DNA from: Rikenellaceae bacterium | GTDB lineage: Bacteria; Bacteroidota; Bacteroidia; Bacteroidales; Rikenellaceae | Direction: 5' to 3' | Assembly (NCBI GenBank): GCA_015060165.1 | Contig: SUZC01000001.1 | Location: forward strand, 1 to 64,000 | DNA: 64,000 nucleotides | Shown: one piece after another, positions 7,819-16,826 of the stretch | How positions within the stretch are numbered: position 1 is the first letter of the stretch | Layout: each line of letters opens with the position of its first letter | The notes under the pieces: generated by a model | The model's input: the letters and a program-made list of their open reading frames with translations, nothing else | The model's database searches: none | What the model was told of the DNA's origin: nothing | Position numbers and translations under genes: made by a program

Positions 7819-10800
7819 ATGAGAGAAAAAACTATGCAGGATTTCGTTCATCTTCACGTACATTCACAATATTCAATCCTCGATGGTCAAGCGAGTATTC
7901 CTCGTTTGGTCGATAAAGCTATTGCCGACGGTATGCGTGGTATAGCCATTACCGACCACGGTAATATGTTTGCCATTAAGGAGTTTTGGAATTATGTGAA
8001 GAAGAAGAACGGAGCTCGCCGCGACAAGGTGAAGCAGACAAGTGCTGCTATTGCCGATCTGCAAGCCAAGGTCGAGAGTGGTGAGGCGACAGACGAGCAG
8101 CAGACCGAACTGGCCAAACTCAGAGCCGAATTCGATGCTTTGCCAAAGGAGGATTTTAAGGCCATTATCGGTTGTGAAGTCTATGTGGCACGTCGTGGAA
8201 TGCAATTCAAGGAGGGTAAGATGGATCAGAGTGGTTATCACCTTATCCTGCTTGCTAAAAACGAAAAGGGTTATCACAACCTCATAAAAATTGTTTCGAA
8301 GGCGTGGACTGAGGGCTTTTATATGCGTCCACGTACCGACAGAGCCGAGTTGGAGAGGTATCACGAAGGATTGATATGTTGCTCGGCTTGTTTGGGAGGA
8401 GAGATTCCTAAACGAATTACCGAGGGTAACCTCGAAGCTGCCGAAGAGGCTATTTTGTGGTACAAAAATCTCTTTGGCGATGATTATTACTTGGAGTTAC
8501 AGTTGCATAAGGCTACTGTTGAACGTGCTAATCATGAGGCCTATCCTTTGCAATTGGAGGTGAATGAGCGATTGAAGGAGTTCTCGTATAAGCATGGTGT
8601 TAAGTTGGTATGTACCAATGATGTTCACTTCGTCGACGAGGATAATGCCGAGGCTCACGACCGTTTGATATGTCTCTCTACGGGAAAGGATTTGGATGAT
8701 CCTAAGCGAATGCTCTACTCGAAGCAGGAGTGGATGAAGACTCGTGCGGAGATGAATGCTTTGTTTGAGGATGTTCCCGAAGCGCTACATAATACTGTAG
8801 AGATTTGTAATAGCGTAGAGTCGTACTCTATCGACCACGCCCCTATTATGCCTACATTCGAGATCCCCGAGGATTTTGGTACCGAGGAGGGCTACCGTGT
8901 AAAATATAGCGAAGAGGATCTTTTTAACGAGTTTACACGTGACGAGAATGGTAACGTGGTGATGGATGAGGCGGATGCCCGTAAAAAGGTCGAAAAGCTG
9001 GGCGGTTATGAGAAACTTTACCGTATCAAGCTTGAAGCTGACTATCTGGCTAAGCTGGCTATGGATGGTGCCAAAAGGCGCTATGGTGACCCACTTACTC
9101 CCGAGATTGCCGAGCGATTGAAATTTGAGTTGCATATTATGAAGACCATGGGTTTTCCTGGTTACTTCCTTATTGTGCAAGATTTCATCACTGCAGCTCG
9201 CGAGCAGTTGGATGTATCGGTTGGTCCTGGCCGTGGCTCTGCGGCAGGTTCGGCTGTGGCATATTGCTTGGGTATTACCCAAATAGACCCTATTAAATAC
9301 GATCTTCTATTTGAGCGATTTTTGAATCCCGATCGTATTTCGCTGCCCGATATTGATATCGATTTTGATGATGATGGTCGAGGTCGAGTCCTTAATTGGG
9401 TTACGCAGAAGTATGGCAAGGAGAAGGTTGCTCACATTATCACATACGGTACGATGGCCACAAAAATGGCCTTGAAGGATGTGGCTCGTGTGCAGAAATT
9501 GCCGTTGAAGGAGTCGGATAGATTGTGTAAGTTGGTGCCCGATCGTATCCCCGATAAGAAGATTAATCTGAAGAATGCCATCGAATATGTTCCGGAGTTA
9601 AAGGCTGCGGAGGAGTCGGACGATCCGATTATGAGCGATACAATCAAGTATGCTCGTATGTTGGAGGGTAATGTGCGCGGTACGGGTGTCCACGCCTGTG
9701 GTACGATCATTTGCCGCGACGATATTACCGATTGGGTTCCTGTAAGTACGGCCGATGATAAAGAGACGGGCGAGAAGATGCTCGTTACGCAGTACGAAGG
9801 TGCTGTGATCGAGGATACCGGTCTTATCAAGATGGACTTCTTGGGCCTGAAAACCCTATCGATCATCAAGGATGCTGTGGCTAATGTCAAGCATACGAAG
9901 GGAATAGATATTGATATAGATAATATCTCGATTGAGGATCCGGCAACATACAAACTCTATTGCGAGGGCCATACGGTTGGTACATTCCAGTTTGAGTCTC
10001 CGGGTATGCAGAAGTATCTTCGTGAATTGAAACCCTCGACTTTTGAGGATTTGATTGCGATGAATGCTTTGTATCGTCCTGGACCGATGGATTATATTCC
10101 CGACTTTATCGACCGTAAGCACGGCCGTAAGCCGATTGTTTACGATATCGATCTGATGGAGAAGTACCTGAAGGATACCTATGGTATTACGGTATATCAG
10201 GAGCAGGTGATGCTTCTCTCGCGTCTGTTGGGCGGTTTTACCCGAGGTGAGTCTGATACCCTGCGTAAAGCGATGGGTAAAAAGATCAAGTCGAAACTGG
10301 ATGAGTTGAAGCCAAAGTTTATTAATGGCGGTCAGTCTAATGGTCACGATCCTCAGGTGCTGGAGAAGATTTGGGCAGATTGGGAGAAGTTCGCTTCGTA
10401 TGCCTTCAATAAATCGCACGCTACTTGCTATTCGTGGGTTGCATACCAGACAGCCTATTTGAAGGCAAACTACCCATCGGAGTATATGGCTGCGGTGTTG
10501 AGTCGTAACTTGGCTGATATTAAGTCGATTACGCAGTATATGACCGAGTGCAAGCACATGGGAATCAATGTGTTTGGTCCCGATATCAATGAGTCGGAGA
10601 TGAACTTCTCGTCGAATCGTGCGGGTGATATCCGTTTCGGATTGGCTGCAGTTAAAGGCGTTGGTGAGGCTGCTGTGAAATCTATAATTGAGGAGCGAGA
10701 GGCAAATGGTCCATATAAGAGCATTTACGACTTTGTGGAGCGTGTGAATTTCAATATCGTCAATCGCAAATGTATGGAGAATCTGGCTTATGCCGGAGGA

Positions 10801-11649
10801 TTTGATTCGATAATCGATTTCCATAGGAGCAAGTTCTTTGCAGTGGATACACGTAGCAGTTCGCCGCTTATTTTTCTTGAGCAGTTGATTCGTTATGGTC
10901 AGCGTGTGCAACAGGAGAAACTCAACTCGCAGCAGAGTCTGTTTGGTGGTGGCTCGGTTGTTGATATTCAGTCTCCGACAGTGCCGGTTGCAGACGATTG
11001 GAATCAGTTACAGGTTCTCAATAAGGAGCGAGAGATGATTGGCCTCTATTTGTCGGCTCATCCGTTGGATGACTATGCGGTTATTATCAATCATATGTGT
11101 AAGGCTGGACTTACGGATTTGGCCGATTTGGAGCAGTTTAGTGGACAGGAGATAGGCGTGGCAGGAGTCGTTACCTCGGTGCAGGAGATGACTACAAAGA
11201 GCGGTCGCCACTGGGGTAAATTTGTGATGGAGGATTATAACGGGACTCATGAATTTGCGTTATTTGGTAAGGATTACGAAAATTTCCGCCCGTTTATGTA
11301 TCCCAACTATTTCCTTTTTGTGAAGGGTCGAGTGCAACCACGTCCGTATGGAGATAATCCGGAATTGGAGTTTAAGATCCTCTCTATGGTGCAGCTCTCT
11401 GAGATGCGCGATACGATGATAAAGGAGGTTCACGTTGTGATTCCGATTGAAGAGATAACAGAGAGTTTTATTGCCGATTTGGGCGATAACGTAAAGAATA
11501 ATAAGGGTAATACGGTACTCCGAATTACTGTCACAAGTCGTGAGGATGGTGTTAACCTGAATCTCTTCTCAAAGCGATATAAGGTGGCGCTTACTTCGGA
11601 TTTTGTGGCATACTTGGATTCAAACGAATTTAAATATTCATTATCATAA
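7819..11649 (+). CDS. dnaE: DNA polymerase III subunit alpha
   Basis: Catalytic subunit of the replicative polymerase, 1276 residues. The PHP domain opens with HLHVHSQYSILDGQ (about residue 12). The polymerase core has GPGRGSAAGSAVAY near residue 470 and PDIDIDFDDDGR near residue 510, which holds the metal-binding aspartates. FQFESPGMQKYL, YRPGPMDYIPDFI, the helix-hairpin-helix region and an OB-fold segment near residue 1110 follow in family order. An in-frame second ATG at 7834 (MQDFVHLHVH) is an equally likely start and would move the start 15 bases further from the leader hairpin. trxA follows after 21 bases. The partner beta clamp gene dnaN lies 8 kb away on the other strand. Confidence 0.97.
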   Translation: MREKTMQDFVHLHVHSQYSILDGQASIPRLVDKAIADGMRGIAITDHGNMFAIKEFWNYVKKKNGARRDKVKQTSAAIADLQAKVESGEATDEQQTELAKLRAEFDALPKEDFKAIIGCEVYVARRGMQFKEGKMDQSGYHLILLAKNEKGYHNLIKIVSKAWTEGFYMRPRTDRAELERYHEGLICCSACLGGEIPKRITEGNLEAAEEAILWYKNLFGDDYYLELQLHKATVERANHEAYPLQLEVNERLKEFSYKHGVKLVCTNDVHFVDEDNAEAHDRLICLSTGKDLDDPKRMLYSKQEWMKTRAEMNALFEDVPEALHNTVEICNSVESYSIDHAPIMPTFEIPEDFGTEEGYRVKYSEEDLFNEFTRDENGNVVMDEADARKKVEKLGGYEKLYRIKLEADYLAKLAMDGAKRRYGDPLTPEIAERLKFELHIMKTMGFPGYFLIVQDFITAAREQLDVSVGPGRGSAAGSAVAYCLGITQIDPIKYDLLFERFLNPDRISLPDIDIDFDDDGRGRVLNWVTQKYGKEKVAHIITYGTMATKMALKDVARVQKLPLKESDRLCKLVPDRIPDKKINLKNAIEYVPELKAAEESDDPIMSDTIKYARMLEGNVRGTGVHACGTIICRDDITDWVPVSTADDKETGEKMLVTQYEGAVIEDTGLIKMDFLGLKTLSIIKDAVANVKHTKGIDIDIDNISIEDPATYKLYCEGHTVGTFQFESPGMQKYLRELKPSTFEDLIAMNALYRPGPMDYIPDFIDRKHGRKPIVYDIDLMEKYLKDTYGITVYQEQVMLLSRLLGGFTRGESDTLRKAMGKKIKSKLDELKPKFINGGQSNGHDPQVLEKIWADWEKFASYAFNKSHATCYSWVAYQTAYLKANYPSEYMAAVLSRNLADIKSITQYMTECKHMGINVFGPDINESEMNFSSNRAGDIRFGLAAVKGVGEAAVKSIIEEREANGPYKSIYDFVERVNFNIVNRKCMENLAYAGGFDSIIDFHRSKFFAVDTRSSSPLIFLEQLIRYGQRVQQEKLNSQQSLFGGGSVVDIQSPTVPVADDWNQLQVLNKEREMIGLYLSAHPLDDYAVIINHMCKAGLTDLADLEQFSGQEIGVAGVVTSVQEMTTKSGRHWGKFVMEDYNGTHEFALFGKDYENFRPFMYPNYFLFVKGRVQPRPYGDNPELEFKILSMVQLSEMRDTMIKEVHVVIPIEEITESFIADLGDNVKNNKGNTVLRITVTSREDGVNLNLFSKRYKVALTSDFVAYLDSNEFKYSLS

Positions 11650-11670
11650 ACAATTAAAACAAAACAAATT

Positions 11671-11985
11671 ATGGCTTTAGCAATTACAAACGAAAATTAT
11701 GAGTCGTTGATGGCATCGGGTCAGCCTGTTGTAATCGACTTCTGGGCAGAGTGGTGTGGTCCCTGCCGTATGGTAGGCCCTATCATCGATGAGTTGGCTA
11801 CTGAGTATGAGGGCAAGGTGGTAATCGGCAAGTGCGATGTTGACTCTTGTGACGATATCGTGGCTCAGTACCGTGTACGTAACATCCCTACTATTGTATT
11901 TATCAAGGGTGGCGAGGTTGTCGACAAGGTTGTTGGTGCGACCAGCAAGGAGACTTTGAAGGCAAAGGTAGATGCGTTGTTGTAA
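11671..11985 (+). CDS. trxA: Thioredoxin
   Basis: A 104-residue cytoplasmic disulfide reductase. The active site FWAEWCGPCRM holds the redox pair CGPC around residues 29-32. NIPTIVFIKGGEVVDKVVG carries the cis-Pro and the C-terminal strand of the thioredoxin fold. No signal peptide is present. It lies 21 bases after dnaE and is closed by a strong terminator, so it could be cotranscribed with the polymerase gene or have its own weak promoter. Confidence 0.95.
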   Translation: MALAITNENYESLMASGQPVVIDFWAEWCGPCRMVGPIIDELATEYEGKVVIGKCDVDSCDDIVAQYRVRNIPTIVFIKGGEVVDKVVGATSKETLKAKVDALL

Positions 11986-12012
11986 TCAGCGCAGAAATTA
12001 TTTGACAAAGTA

Positions 12013-12048
12013 AAAGCCGAGATTCATTGTGAATCTCGGCTTTGTTAT
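12013..12048. terminator. Bidirectional terminator between trxA and htpG
   Basis: A perfect 14-bp stem, AAAGCCGAGATTCA / TGAATCTCGGCTTT, with a 3-base loop, lies between convergent genes. Both strands leave the stem into a T-rich stretch, so it can serve trxA (+) and htpG (-). Confidence 0.85.
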
Positions 12049-12071
12049 TATACGTCTTAACGAAGACTACC

Positions 12072-14132
12072 CTACTTCTCGATAAGCGAGATGCTTCGCT
12101 GGATGAAATCTGTAAGGTTTTTACCCTTCAACATTCCGTTTGAGAGCAATGCAAGGTCAATAATCTGGCGAACCAAATTGTTCTTCTTGCCAATCTCCTT
12201 CAATCGCTCGTTACGCTCATCGCGCAACATAACGACTTTCTTCGATAGCTCCTCACGCATCTCTTTCTCCTCGGGAGTGAAATCCTCCTCTTTCTTGTTC
12301 TTCACGGTCTCTTCGAAACGACGCTCCTCGGCAACGGCTGCATCAATCTTCTTGGTTGTTGTTTTTAGCTTGTCGCCATACTCGCTCTCGACATTGCCTA
12401 AGATGTCGATAACAATCGGATGATTGCCATTTACTGCAATTGTGAAGTTGTCGGGCATCTGACCGTAGAATTGGCTCATACCACCACCGCCAACCTTTGC
12501 CATATCCTTCATACGACGCATAAACTCGTTCTGGGTGATGACAACAGGAGCTGCATCGGCTGCCATAGGCTCAAATGAGATTGTGTAAGTAATCTTGTCA
12601 TCCTGTGGCATCTGGCTTTCGAATACAGGACGCATAATATCCTGCTGTGCCTCGGTGAGTGACATCGACATTTGCTCCTTCTTTTGAATGAGCTTGTCGA
12701 TTACGTCGCTATCTACTCGTACGAAACGAACGTTCTGATTCTTAGACTCGTAGTAGTTTACATAGTGGTTGTCTAGTGGACCATTCATCTCCAAAACATC
12801 ATAACCTTTGGCCTTAGCAGACTCTACAAACGGGTGCTTGTCAATAGGATCATCAACATATAGCAAAATAATGTTGTCGTTCTTGTCGGTTTGGTTCTCC
12901 TTTACAAGGTCGATATACTCTTTGGCTGTAAAGTACTTACCTTCGGTCGATTTCAAGAGCATAAAATCCTGAGCCTTCTCTGCAAACTTTTCGTCGGTGA
13001 GTATGCCATACTGAATGAAAATCTTCAGGTCATCCCACTTCTGCTCATAATCCGAGCGCATAGTAGTAAACAACTCCTTCAAACGGTCGGCTACCTTACG
13101 TGTGATATATCCTGAAATCTTCTTTACGTTAGAGTCGCTTTGTAGGTAGCTACGCGACACATTGAGAGGAATATCAGGTGAGTCGATAACTCCATGCAAC
13201 AGAGTCAAATACTCTGGAACAATACCCTCTACCTGGTCGGTTACAAATACCTGATTGCAGTAGAGTTGAATCTTGTTTTTCTGAATCTCGAAACTGTTGT
13301 TGATTTTCGGGAAATATAGAATACCTGTAAGATTGAACGGATAGTCGATGTTCATATGGATGTAGAACAAAGGCTCTTCGCTCATTGGATACAACTCGCG
13401 GTAGAACTCCTTATACTGCTCCTCGGTAATGTCTGTTGGCTTGCGAGTCCAAAGGGGGTCTACATTATTAATGATGTTATCCTTGTCGGTATCAACGTAT
13501 TTGCCATCTTTCCACTCCTTAACTTTGCCAAATGCAATAGGTACTGGCAAGAAGTGGCAATACTTCTTCAATAGTTCGTCAACCTTTTGCTCCTCGCAAT
13601 ACTCCTTGCAGTCGTCCGAGAGGTGTAGTACGATTGATGTTCCACGCTCACGCTTCTCTGAGAGCTCCTCCATTTGGTACTCAGGTGAACCATCACATAC
13701 CCAGTGTACGGCTTTGCTATCCTCTTTGTATGATTGAGTGAAGATCTCAACCTTGTCGGCAACCATAAATGATGAGTAGAAACCGAGTCCAAAGTGTCCG
13801 ATAATAGCCTGATCCTTATACTTAGCCAAGAACTCCTCAGCGCCTGAGAATGCAATTTGATTGATGTAGCGATCAATCTCCTCAGCGGTCATTCCGATAC
13901 CCTTATCGGTAACTGTCAAGGTCTTCTTTTTTGCATCGGCTGCGATATGGATAGTTACATCGCCCAACTCTCCTTTGAATTCGTTTTTAGCTGAGAGGGT
14001 TTTGAGTTTCTGAGTGGCATCGACTGCGTTGGATACTAACTCGCGCAAGAAAATTTCGTGATCTGAGTAGAGGAATTTTTTGATTACAGGGAAGATATTC
14101 TCCGTTGTTACTCCAATTTTTCCGTTTTTCAT
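12072..14132 (-). CDS. htpG: Molecular chaperone HtpG (Hsp90)
   Basis: Homodimeric ATP-dependent chaperone of 686 residues. The N-terminal GHKL ATPase shows MKNGKIGVTTENIFPVIKK, FLRELVSNAVDA (ATP-binding Glu/Asn helix), DKGIGMTAEEI and GHFGLGFYSSFMVADK (lid). ERGTSIVLHL and the middle-domain Arg region SRSYLQSD follow. The C-terminal region carries a charged insert (EETVKNKKEEDFTPEEKEMR) and a dimerisation tail. The gene is 137 bases downstream of the YhhN gene, with an unusual repeat-rich spacer, and probably has its own heat-responsive promoter there, which I cannot identify. Confidence 0.96.
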   Translation of the reverse strand: MKNGKIGVTTENIFPVIKKFLYSDHEIFLRELVSNAVDATQKLKTLSAKNEFKGELGDVTIHIAADAKKKTLTVTDKGIGMTAEEIDRYINQIAFSGAEEFLAKYKDQAIIGHFGLGFYSSFMVADKVEIFTQSYKEDSKAVHWVCDGSPEYQMEELSEKRERGTSIVLHLSDDCKEYCEEQKVDELLKKYCHFLPVPIAFGKVKEWKDGKYVDTDKDNIINNVDPLWTRKPTDITEEQYKEFYRELYPMSEEPLFYIHMNIDYPFNLTGILYFPKINNSFEIQKNKIQLYCNQVFVTDQVEGIVPEYLTLLHGVIDSPDIPLNVSRSYLQSDSNVKKISGYITRKVADRLKELFTTMRSDYEQKWDDLKIFIQYGILTDEKFAEKAQDFMLLKSTEGKYFTAKEYIDLVKENQTDKNDNIILLYVDDPIDKHPFVESAKAKGYDVLEMNGPLDNHYVNYYESKNQNVRFVRVDSDVIDKLIQKKEQMSMSLTEAQQDIMRPVFESQMPQDDKITYTISFEPMAADAAPVVITQNEFMRRMKDMAKVGGGGMSQFYGQMPDNFTIAVNGNHPIVIDILGNVESEYGDKLKTTTKKIDAAVAEERRFEETVKNKKEEDFTPEEKEMREELSKKVVMLRDERNERLKEIGKKNNLVRQIIDLALLSNGMLKGKNLTDFIQRSISLIEK

Positions 14133-14192
14133 TTTATATCTGTGTTTTGTTGTTATTTACTATTTAAGCACGTAGATAACAACATCAAACTA

Positions 14193-14231
14193 TGTGCCAC
14201 TACACCTGGTGTGCCATTTTGGCACGCCAAG
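14193..14231. promoter_or_regulatory. TGTGCCA repeats upstream of htpG
   Basis: TGTGCCA occurs at 14193-14199 and 14210-14216, and the inverted form TGGCAC at 14220-14225. The last two form GTGCCA-TTT-TGGCAC, which extends to an imperfect 12-bp stem (14205-14231). This is a plausible protein-binding site in the htpG upstream region. It is not the CIRCE element of HrcA. Confidence 0.4.
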
Positions 14232-14269
14232 CGATTACAACTGACAGAGAAACGGCTGATTTTGGCAGA

Positions 14270-14899
14270 TTACTTTTGCTTGCGAAGAAGGCAAAGGGTG
14301 GCAAAAAGTCCTTGAGCTGCGTAGTATGTGGTCATAATCCACAACGAAGCGTTGCTAATTGGTTCAATGTATTTGTTGTAGACGATAACTGAATCCGAAA
14401 AAATGAACAGCATAGCAGCCACGACATACCACCATTTATATTTGATGTTGAGCGTTAGTGCCGATGCTCCCATTGTGGCAATGATTGCAGCATAAATGCT
14501 TACTGCGATAATCTCGACCATATTGCTTATGTGTGAAATGAGTATGGCCAAAAATATTACGGCATACAAGAATGGAATGCCGGCGATTAACTTATTGCTT
14601 TTCGATAGTTGACGATTTGGCAGGAAATCCGCAATATAAAATATGTGGGCCAATGCAAAGAATGACACTTGGAGGATGAAATTGTGTTCAGATCCCTGAT
14701 AATCGCCTATTGCAGAGAGAAATAAGGCGGCAGGTATCATCCATCCGCCTTGGCGACTATGTGCAAGTGTCGCAAAGCCCATAAATAGAGCAGGCATAGC
14801 GATAAACCAAGTGCTATGATCGGCAATGAAATAGTAGAGAGTGAGAATTAAATATACTCCAATAATTTCACATATATATAGTTTACCTCCAGTGTTCAT
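14270..14899 (-). CDS. YhhN/TMEM86-type membrane protein (lysoplasmalogenase family)
   Basis: A 209-residue integral membrane protein with about eight hydrophobic segments. The YhhN family motifs are visible: LFLSAIGDYQGSEHNF (conserved GD), FFALAHIFYIADF (conserved AHxxY) and the late FIFSDSVIVYNKYI (conserved SD). Characterised relatives hydrolyse the vinyl ether of lysoplasmalogens, but most bacterial members are untested. It is the last gene of the tightly spaced dnaN-rex-ribF run, 24 bases after the thioesterase, hinting at membrane lipid turnover. Confidence 0.8.
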   Translation of the reverse strand: MNTGGKLYICEIIGVYLILTLYYFIADHSTWFIAMPALFMGFATLAHSRQGGWMIPAALFLSAIGDYQGSEHNFILQVSFFALAHIFYIADFLPNRQLSKSNKLIAGIPFLYAVIFLAILISHISNMVEIIAVSIYAAIIATMGASALTLNIKYKWWYVVAAMLFIFSDSVIVYNKYIEPISNASLWIMTTYYAAQGLFATLCLLRKQK

Positions 14900-14923
14900 A
14901 TTTGCTGAGCTTTTATTGTATGT

Positions 14924-15355
14924 TTACTCTTCGATTTTCTCTTTTGCGATATACTCCTCCAATGCTGCGATAAACCATTCGGGGGCACGACACGGGCGAC
15001 GAGTTTCGGCATTCATAAAACCCAGTGTTACGCTACCCTTATTAATCAGTTTGCCTTGCTCGTTGTATACTTCTGAGCCGATTATTAGTCGTGCCGATGG
15101 CATCTCTTCCATAAAAACTTTAACGGTCAGCACTTCATCATAGAAGGCTGGATATAGATATTTGGCGTGGACTTCGATGATTGGCGACATCACACCTCGA
15201 CGTTCAATTTCGGCATATGTCAGCCCCATGTATCGGAGCCACTCGGTGCGAGCCATTTCGTATAGAACTATATAGTTTGAGTGGTGCATAATACCCATCT
15301 GATCGGTATCCTTATAACGCACTCTGAATTTATGTTCATATGCAGCTAATGCCAT
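14924..15355 (-). CDS. Acyl-CoA thioesterase, 4HBT/YbgC family
   Basis: A 143-residue hot-dog-fold enzyme. The signature RYKDTDQMGIMHHSNYIVLYE contains the catalytic Asp (DTDQMG) and the following HxxNY, as in YbgC and 4-hydroxybenzoyl-CoA thioesterases. Helix residues EMARTEWLRYMG and the later strand EVHAKYLYPAFYDE fit the family. Likely action is hydrolysis of short or medium acyl-CoA in the cytoplasm; the true substrate is not visible. It begins 2 bases after the ribF-like gene, so the two are cotranscribed. Confidence 0.87.
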   Translation of the reverse strand: MALAAYEHKFRVRYKDTDQMGIMHHSNYIVLYEMARTEWLRYMGLTYAEIERRGVMSPIIEVHAKYLYPAFYDEVLTVKVFMEEMPSARLIIGSEVYNEQGKLINKGSVTLGFMNAETRRPCRAPEWFIAALEEYIAKEKIEE

Positions 15356-15357
15356 AA

Positions 15358-16128
15358 TTATCTGTTTATTATATTGTTTATCTCAATCAATACTTTGCAT
15401 TCTGATTGGCTATATTTACTCCATCCCTTTATTTTTATATCTCGTTTCGGGCCGATCTCTAATTCAGCATCAATCGAATGGTCAATACGAATAGAATATC
15501 TGCCGGCTGGGGGTAGTAGTTTTACATTTTCTAAATCAGATATGTTGCCATTGTAGTCTACCCTACCTATTAATATATAGGGATGAGCCAAAAGCTTTGC
15601 AGCTTGTATCATATCCCCTTGCTCGATTGTTTGGCGAATAATTGTGGAACTTACCTTGCTTTGTTGCATCTGCTGTTGCTCTACCATATGTATCTCCAAC
15701 TTCTCCCCGTTACTCTCCAGAAAATCGTAGTCACCTTGTTTGTTGTGGCCGAAGCGATGATTGTAACCCACGACCAATGTCTCAATACCAATTGCAATGA
15801 TACTGTTTTTGATAAAATCTTCAGGTGACGTTCTGCTAAACTCTTTTGTAAATGGGATTATGATAACATTTTCTATACCGGCCATCTCCAACAGATACAA
15901 CTTTTCGTCTAAGGTGCTTAGCAAGTACAGATCGTCTCCCGTACCAAGAACGTGGCGAGGGTGTGGTTCGAATGTAATGACAATACTTGTTCCACCCTTC
16001 TCAGCTGCAATTTTGCTTACTCGGCGCAACAGTTCCTGATGACCGCCGTGTAGCCCGTCGAATGACCCCATAGTGGCGACCGCCTTGTAGAAGTGTGGTA
16101 TATTATCTAATCCTCGAAATATCTTCAT
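15358..16128 (-). CDS. ribF: RibF-like FAD synthetase with degenerate riboflavin kinase domain
   Basis: The N-terminal FMN adenylyltransferase domain is intact: GSFDGLHGGH at residues 21-30, FEPHPRHVLG, VVGYNHRFGH and VSSTIIRQTIEQGD. A normal RibF (about 310 residues) then has a flavokinase domain with GRxLGFPTAN. Here the protein is only 256 residues, and the region after HPYILIGRVDYNGN runs into LLPPAGRYSIRI without the GFPTAN motif or the following conserved strands. FAD synthesis is therefore likely and riboflavin phosphorylation doubtful. It lies between rex and a thioesterase in one operon. Confidence 0.85.
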   Translation of the reverse strand: MKIFRGLDNIPHFYKAVATMGSFDGLHGGHQELLRRVSKIAAEKGGTSIVITFEPHPRHVLGTGDDLYLLSTLDEKLYLLEMAGIENVIIIPFTKEFSRTSPEDFIKNSIIAIGIETLVVGYNHRFGHNKQGDYDFLESNGEKLEIHMVEQQQMQQSKVSSTIIRQTIEQGDMIQAAKLLAHPYILIGRVDYNGNISDLENVKLLPPAGRYSIRIDHSIDAELEIGPKRDIKIKGWSKYSQSECKVLIEINNIINR

Positions 16129-16160
16129 TGTCCGTTGGTTTGGTGTAACACCTGCGAGAG

Positions 16161-16817
16161 TTAGTTCTTATTGTTATTTTCGTCTCTCTCTTTGACAAAA
16201 TATGCCACCTTTTCGAGGATTGTGGTAATGTCGTAGTTCTCCGATACGATTCCGGGCGGGAAGTGTAGCGGTGCCGAAGTGAAATTCAACACGCCTTTGA
16301 TTCCTGCGTTGATGATGGGAACAACCAATGTGGGTGCTACTCGGGTTGGGGACGATATAACGACAATGCTGATATCCATCGATGAAACCACTTCCTCGAA
16401 TTGGTTCATATGATAGCATGGAATATCATCTATCGTGGTGCCAACCTTTTGTGGATCAATGTCAAATGCGGTTACTATGCGTAATTTAAGACCTTTACTG
16501 TTAAAGTATTTGGTGATGGCTTGCCCCAAGTGCCCCATGCCAATTACGGCAATATTCATCACGCTCTCGCTATCGAGTATATTGTTGATAAATTCGATTA
16601 GTACCTTTACATCGTACCCCTTCTTCGTATCGCTCGAAAAACCAATAAGCATCAAGTCGCGACGTACTTGCACAGCTGTAATCCCATGCATACCTGCCAA
16701 AACGTGCGAAAAGATGTGGGTAATACCCTGCTTGTGGCACGAAAGCAGAGAACGACGATATTCGCTCAATCGTTCGATTGTCTTCTCAGGTATATTACTA
16801 TTTGAAACATTCGACAT
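16161..16817 (-). CDS. rex: Redox-sensing transcriptional repressor Rex
   Basis: NAD(H)-sensing DNA-binding regulator of 218 residues. The N-terminal winged helix starts IPEKTIERLSEYRRSL and includes GITAVQVRRDLMLIG, the DNA-reading helix. The Rossmann motif GMGHLG is at residues 93-98, with the acidic end of strand 2 in AFDIDPQKVG. The domain-swapped C-terminal helix is ILEKVAYFVKERD. When NADH rises, Rex normally leaves its sites and derepresses fermentative and respiratory genes. It sits 9 bases after the LysM gene in the dnaN run; no clear Rex operator was found in the window. Confidence 0.94.
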   Translation of the reverse strand: MSNVSNSNIPEKTIERLSEYRRSLLSCHKQGITHIFSHVLAGMHGITAVQVRRDLMLIGFSSDTKKGYDVKVLIEFINNILDSESVMNIAVIGMGHLGQAITKYFNSKGLKLRIVTAFDIDPQKVGTTIDDIPCYHMNQFEEVVSSMDISIVVISSPTRVAPTLVVPIINAGIKGVLNFTSAPLHFPPGIVSENYDITTILEKVAYFVKERDENNNKN

Positions 16818-16826
16818 ATGCTCTAT

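Noticed and set aside
9856..10911. A 351-codon minus-strand frame inside dnaE
   Set aside because: It is antisense to a strongly conserved polymerase frame and its translation has no recognisable domain; it is a shadow frame.
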